Of a DNA stretch of 9,973 nucleotides, positions 6,957 through 9,973 are shown piece after piece. How positions within the stretch are numbered: the first letter of the stretch is position 1; every line of letters begins with the position of its first letter. Position numbers and translations under genes: made by a program. Origin of the DNA: an uncultured bacterium (GTDB taxonomy: Bacteria; Eisenbacteria; RBG-16-71-46; CAIMUX01); assembly GCA_946886185.1 (NCBI GenBank), contig CAMPIC010000061.1:1-9973 (forward strand), written 5' to 3'. Under the pieces are notes generated by a model, which saw only the letters and a list, made by a program, of their open reading frames with translations, had not been told where the DNA came from and ran no database searches.

Positions 6957-8227
6957 GTGGCTACCTCCCCTGCTCTCTTCGACTCCGACGGCATCGCCGC
7001 GCTCATCTCGCGCTCTCGGAAGAGCGGATGCACCACAACGGGCGTACCCGCTTCCACGTCGGAATGCTCCGATTCGATTCGGATCAACGCATCGGCATAT
7101 CCGAGCGCGATGAAATCTCCCGATCCGTGATATTGCACCGGCGCCACCGAGGCCTCGGACATCCGCGCCGGGATGAAATGGGTCAGACCGGGCTTCCGAT
7201 GGATATCGCGCCCCACCGGCAGGCGGATCTCGAGAGGCTCGGGATGCGTCGCGCCGGCCGACTTCCGCAAGAGAGGGAGCAAGAACTCCCACGCCGTCAC
7301 GCAGACCGAGACCGGATTTCCAGGCAGTCCGAACGCAATCTGCCGCTTCCCCGCTTTCCGGCGCGTGGCGAAGAGAAGCGGTTTGCCGGGCCGGAGCGCG
7401 ATGCGATGAAAATGGATCGAGAATCCCGCTTCTTCCAGCAAGTCGGGGACGAGATCGAACTGTCCCATCGACACGCCGCCGGTGAACACGAGGACATCCG
7501 GCGAATCCTGGCCCGCATCGAGCGTGCGCCGCAGTGAGGCCATGCGATCCCGCGCGCGCCGCGCACGGACAGTCCCGACCCATCCGCTCATGGAGAGCAT
7601 CGCCTGCAGGAGCGCACCGTTGCTGTTGCGAATCTGCTCGGGCCGCGGCCTCTGATCCGGTTCGACCACCTCGTCTCCCGTGGTCACGATCGTGACCGAC
7701 GGCCGTTTCCATACGGGTGGCTCGGTGATGCCAATCGAAGCGAGGATCGCGATCTGCGCCGGAGTGAGTCGCGTCCCGGCCAGTAGAAGCGGTTCCCCGC
7801 GCCGCGCATCCTGACCGCGGGGCGCGAGCCCCGGACGGGCGCCCCGGGTCTCGAATGGTCCAGTGAGGCGCACTTGTTCCCCGCACGGTTCTGAGCGTTC
7901 CACCATCACGACTCCGTCTGCTTCGGGCGGGACCGGCGCACCCGTCATGACGTGCACCGCTTCTCCTGGCGCGAGCCTTCCTCGGAATCGATCTCCCGCG
8001 GCCACCTGACCGCGCAGGCGGAATAGCGTGCCCGACTCGTTCCAACCCCCATCGAGACGGACCGCGAAACCGTCCACGGCCGCGCGATCGAACGGGGGAA
8101 GGTCGCGATCGGCGCGCACATCGCGCGTTAATACGGCTCCGCGCGCATTCAAGAGCGGCTCGGTCGCGCGCGCGGCACGTAGGGCATGTGAGAGGACGAT
8201 CTCGAGCGCTTGATCGACCGTGATCAT
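6953..8227 (-). CDS. moeA: Molybdopterin molybdenumtransferase MoeA
   Basis: A 424-residue protein of normal family length that inserts molybdate into adenylylated molybdopterin in the cytoplasm. Motifs in order: 'PPFDRAAVDGFAV' (residues 44-56, with the conserved Asp at 52), 'MTGAPVPPEADGVVMVE' (94-110), 'TTGDEV' (182-187), 'IRNSNG' (199-204), 'TGGVSMGQFD' (249-258), 'RPGKP' (279-283) and 'GLPGNPVSV' (300-308). A domain IV-like strand region follows. The start is placed at ATG 8227, where the family alignment begins and where ATGA overlaps the decarboxylase stop; a weak AGGA lies 8 bases upstream. Its own stop overlaps the moaC start as ATGA. Unlike its three operon neighbours it has no repeat insertion. 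Confidence 0.95.
   Translation of the reverse strand: MITVDQALEIVLSHALRAARATEPLLNARGAVLTRDVRADRDLPPFDRAAVDGFAVRLDGGWNESGTLFRLRGQVAAGDRFRGRLAPGEAVHVMTGAPVPPEADGVVMVERSEPCGEQVRLTGPFETRGARPGLAPRGQDARRGEPLLLAGTRLTPAQIAILASIGITEPPVWKRPSVTIVTTGDEVVEPDQRPRPEQIRNSNGALLQAMLSMSGWVGTVRARRARDRMASLRRTLDAGQDSPDVLVFTGGVSMGQFDLVPDLLEEAGFSIHFHRIALRPGKPLLFATRRKAGKRQIAFGLPGNPVSVCVTAWEFLLPLLRKSAGATHPEPLEIRLPVGRDIHRKPGLTHFIPARMSEASVAPVQYHGSGDFIALGYADALIRIESEHSDVEAGTPVVVHPLFREREMSAAMPSESKRAGEVAT
6964..6968 (-). promoter_or_regulatory. Ribosome binding site for the long moaC start
   Basis: On the minus strand GGAGG (CCTCC on plus) sits 7 bases before ATG at 6956, inside the end of moeA. It is the clearest Shine-Dalgarno in the operon and supports translation of the repeat-bearing N-terminal extension. 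Confidence 0.65.
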
Positions 8228-9973
8228 GAGTCGCGTCCTGACTCGTCGTGCAGGGAGACGAGCAGATCGAATGCTTGTCGCACGTGTTTCTCCTCCGTAC
8301 GCAGATTTCCGATCGCGAGCCGGAGCGTGACCCGACCCGAAAGGCGCGTCGGAGCCAGGAACACCGGGCCCGCCGCGGAGACGCGAGCCACCAGCAGCTC
8401 GTTCGCCGCGTCTTCTTCTTCCTCGGACAGTCCCGGCCAGCGGCCTCGGAAGCAGACCGTGGAAAAGGGAACGGGAGCCGCCAGAACGAAACGATCGTCC
8501 GACTCGATCCAGGAAACGAAGCGACGCGCCAGCGCGCAATGCGCGCGCACACGACCTCGCAGACCTTCGACTCCGAACGTCCGGATGACCCACCAGAGCT
8601 TGATCGCTCGGAATCGCCGCCCGAGCTGGACTCCGTAGTTCATGAGGTCCACCGGCGTGTTCCATTCGGTGTGTGATTCGCTGAGGGCTTTCCATTCGGT
8701 GTGTGTTTCGTTGAGGGATTTCCATTCGATGTGTGATTCGCTCAGGGCTCCGCGTTCGACTTCGACTTCGGGGCGCGCACGCTCCTCGGAATCGAGCTCC
8801 GAGGGCGTTTCACCGCGGACATCGCGTTCATGTTCCGGACGCGAACCTGCCTTTCGATCCGGTTTTGCAGAAGCGGAAGGTTCCGTGCGCAAATACTCCG
8901 GCACGAGCTGGAAGGTACGCCGCAGAATGTGCGGGTGACGCGTGTAGAGCGCACTGCAATCGATCGGGACGAACATCCACTTGTGCGGATTCATCAAGTA
9001 CGAGTCGGCTCGTTCGCATCCCACGAACTGTTCGCGCATCTCCGGCAAGATCGCGGCCGCGCCGGCGTAGGCGGCATCCACGTGCAGCCAGAGCCGCTCC
9101 GCCTCGCAGATGTCCGCGATCGCATCCACCGGATCCACGCTCGTCGAGGAGGTGGTGCCCGCGGTGGCGACTACCGCGAACGGGCGGAATCCTGCGGCCC
9201 GATCCTCATGAATCGCATCGCGAAGCGCGCGGGGATCCATTCGATAGGCGGAATCGATTGGAATCTTCCGCAGCCCATCTTGTCCGAGACCGAGAGTGAT
9301 GAGCGCTTTCTCCACGGAAGAGTGCGCCTGCTCCGATGCGTAGGCGCGCAATCGTGGATGCCCGGGAGCCGCGAGACCGCGCACGCGCACCGCGAGATCG
9401 TCCTGAGCTTCGCGCGCCGCCGCGAGCGAGACGAGAGTGCCGATGGAGGCGGTGTCGACCAGTTGGCCGAACCAATCGCGCGGTAGATCGAACATCTGGA
9501 GCATCCAGGACAGGACGCGCAGCTCGAGCTCCGTGGAGGCCGGCGACGTCTTCCAGAGCATCGCGTTGGTGTTGAGCGCGGCGGCGACCAGCTCTCCGAG
9601 GATGCCCGGTCCCGAGGCGGTGATCCCGAAGTAGGCGAAGAAGCCAGGGTGATTCCAATGCGTCACTCCGGGGAGAACGACGCGGTCCAGATCCTCGAGC
9701 AACCGTTCGAACGGCTCTCCCTCTGCCGGAGCCTGCTCGGGCAAGGCTGCGAAGATCTCCCCCGGTGTCACATGCGGCAGCACGGGAAGGGTGTCGACGC
9801 GAGCGAGATAATCCGCGACCCAGTCGACGACGCGATGCCCGTGCGCGCGAAACTCCTCCGGATCCCAGTCCCGAACGAACTCCTCGGAGAGCGTCGCATC
9901 GCCAGGGGCGGAGGAAGGCGAACGGCTCGAGCCGCCGTCTCCGCGGAGGACGTTCGAAGAAGGAGTCTCAGGA
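8224..9973 (-). CDS. Group II PLP-dependent decarboxylase (aromatic-amino-acid decarboxylase type), 5' partial
   Basis: The frame stays open to the window edge, with no ATG, GTG or TTG codon between 9784 and 9973, so the start is outside; about 582 residues are visible. After a Ser/Gly/Pro-rich leader come 'RVVDWVADYLARVDTLPVLP', 'THWNHPGFFAYFGITAS', 'AALNTNAMLWKTSPASTELE', the pyridine-stacking His in 'QAHSSVEKA', 'HVDAAYAG' and the Schiff-base lysine in 'NPHKWMFVPIDCSALY' (Lys codon 8980-8982). 'QLGRRFRAIKLWWVIRTFGV' follows. These are the marks of the DOPA/tryptophan/tyrosine decarboxylase family; the substrate cannot be told. Between 'EYLRTE' and 'TPVDLMNYG' about 73 charged residues (roughly 8660-8880) replace a loop of some 10-15 residues in relatives, and three 10-residue repeats lie in it. 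The gene heads a run of molybdenum cofactor genes and its stop overlaps the moeA start. Its link to that pathway is unexplained. Confidence 0.92.
   Translation of the reverse strand, partial: PETPSSNVLRGDGGSSRSPSSAPGDATLSEEFVRDWDPEEFRAHGHRVVDWVADYLARVDTLPVLPHVTPGEIFAALPEQAPAEGEPFERLLEDLDRVVLPGVTHWNHPGFFAYFGITASGPGILGELVAAALNTNAMLWKTSPASTELELRVLSWMLQMFDLPRDWFGQLVDTASIGTLVSLAAAREAQDDLAVRVRGLAAPGHPRLRAYASEQAHSSVEKALITLGLGQDGLRKIPIDSAYRMDPRALRDAIHEDRAAGFRPFAVVATAGTTSSTSVDPVDAIADICEAERLWLHVDAAYAGAAAILPEMREQFVGCERADSYLMNPHKWMFVPIDCSALYTRHPHILRRTFQLVPEYLRTEPSASAKPDRKAGSRPEHERDVRGETPSELDSEERARPEVEVERGALSESHIEWKSLNETHTEWKALSESHTEWNTPVDLMNYGVQLGRRFRAIKLWWVIRTFGVEGLRGRVRAHCALARRFVSWIESDDRFVLAAPVPFSTVCFRGRWPGLSEEEEDAANELLVARVSAAGPVFLAPTRLSGRVTLRLAIGNLRTEEKHVRQAFDLLVSLHDESGRDS
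8661..8750 (-). repeat. In-frame 30-bp x 3 tandem repeat in the decarboxylase
   Basis: Three units at 8661-8690, 8691-8720 and 8721-8750 differ at only a few bases. In protein order they read ALSESHIEWK, SLNETHTEWK and ALSESHTEWN. The repeat forms the C-terminal end of the insertion that precedes the conserved 'LGRRFRAIKLW' segment. Confidence 0.92.

Noticed and set aside
6228..8552. Very long minus-strand open frames that extend moaC to 8552 and moeA to 8725
   Set aside because: The extra upstream parts overlap moeA or the decarboxylase in other frames and show no family similarity; the ATGA starts at 6956 and 8227 fit better.

Overview
The window is high-GC bacterial DNA with dense coding and non-ATG starts. 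The repeated fibronectin type III (FN3) modules joined to a right-handed beta-helix, with an 'IGAFDVGC'-like end, resemble secreted proteins of uncultured FCB-group or Eisenbacteria/Latescibacteria-like bacteria. That taxonomic placement is a low-confidence guess from protein style only.

Layout. Positions 1-3177 (+) hold the 3' part of a large surface or secreted protein: the tail of one FN3 domain, five full FN3 domains, then a cysteine-rich parallel beta-helix. Positions 3363-4980 (+) hold an ECF-type sigma factor gene overlapping a gene for a single-pass membrane protein with a repeated extracytoplasmic domain, arranged like a sigma/anti-sigma pair but without a recognisable zinc anti-sigma motif. 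A GC-rich hairpin at 4989-5018 follows. Positions 5028-5263 (+) hold a decayed C-terminal remnant of a DUF4143-type AAA ATPase, broken by what looks like a CG dinucleotide slip.

Positions 5320-9973 (-) form a tight operon read right to left: a group II PLP-dependent decarboxylase (5' end outside the window), moeA, moaC and mobA. All three junctions are ATGA stop/start overlaps, so the genes are probably translationally coupled. The last three belong to molybdenum cofactor biosynthesis: MoaC makes cyclic pyranopterin monophosphate, MoeA inserts molybdate, and MobA adds GMP.

The most unusual feature is that three of these four operon genes carry in-frame short tandem repeats encoding hydrophilic, probably disordered peptide: 3 x 30 bp in the decarboxylase (within an insertion near the expected catalytic loop), 7 x 30 bp in the moaC N-terminal extension, and 3 x 27 bp in mobA just after the nucleotide-binding motif. 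The units differ in sequence, but all are multiples of three, sit at domain edges or loops, and spare the conserved core. No CRISPR array, rRNA, tRNA or transposase was seen.
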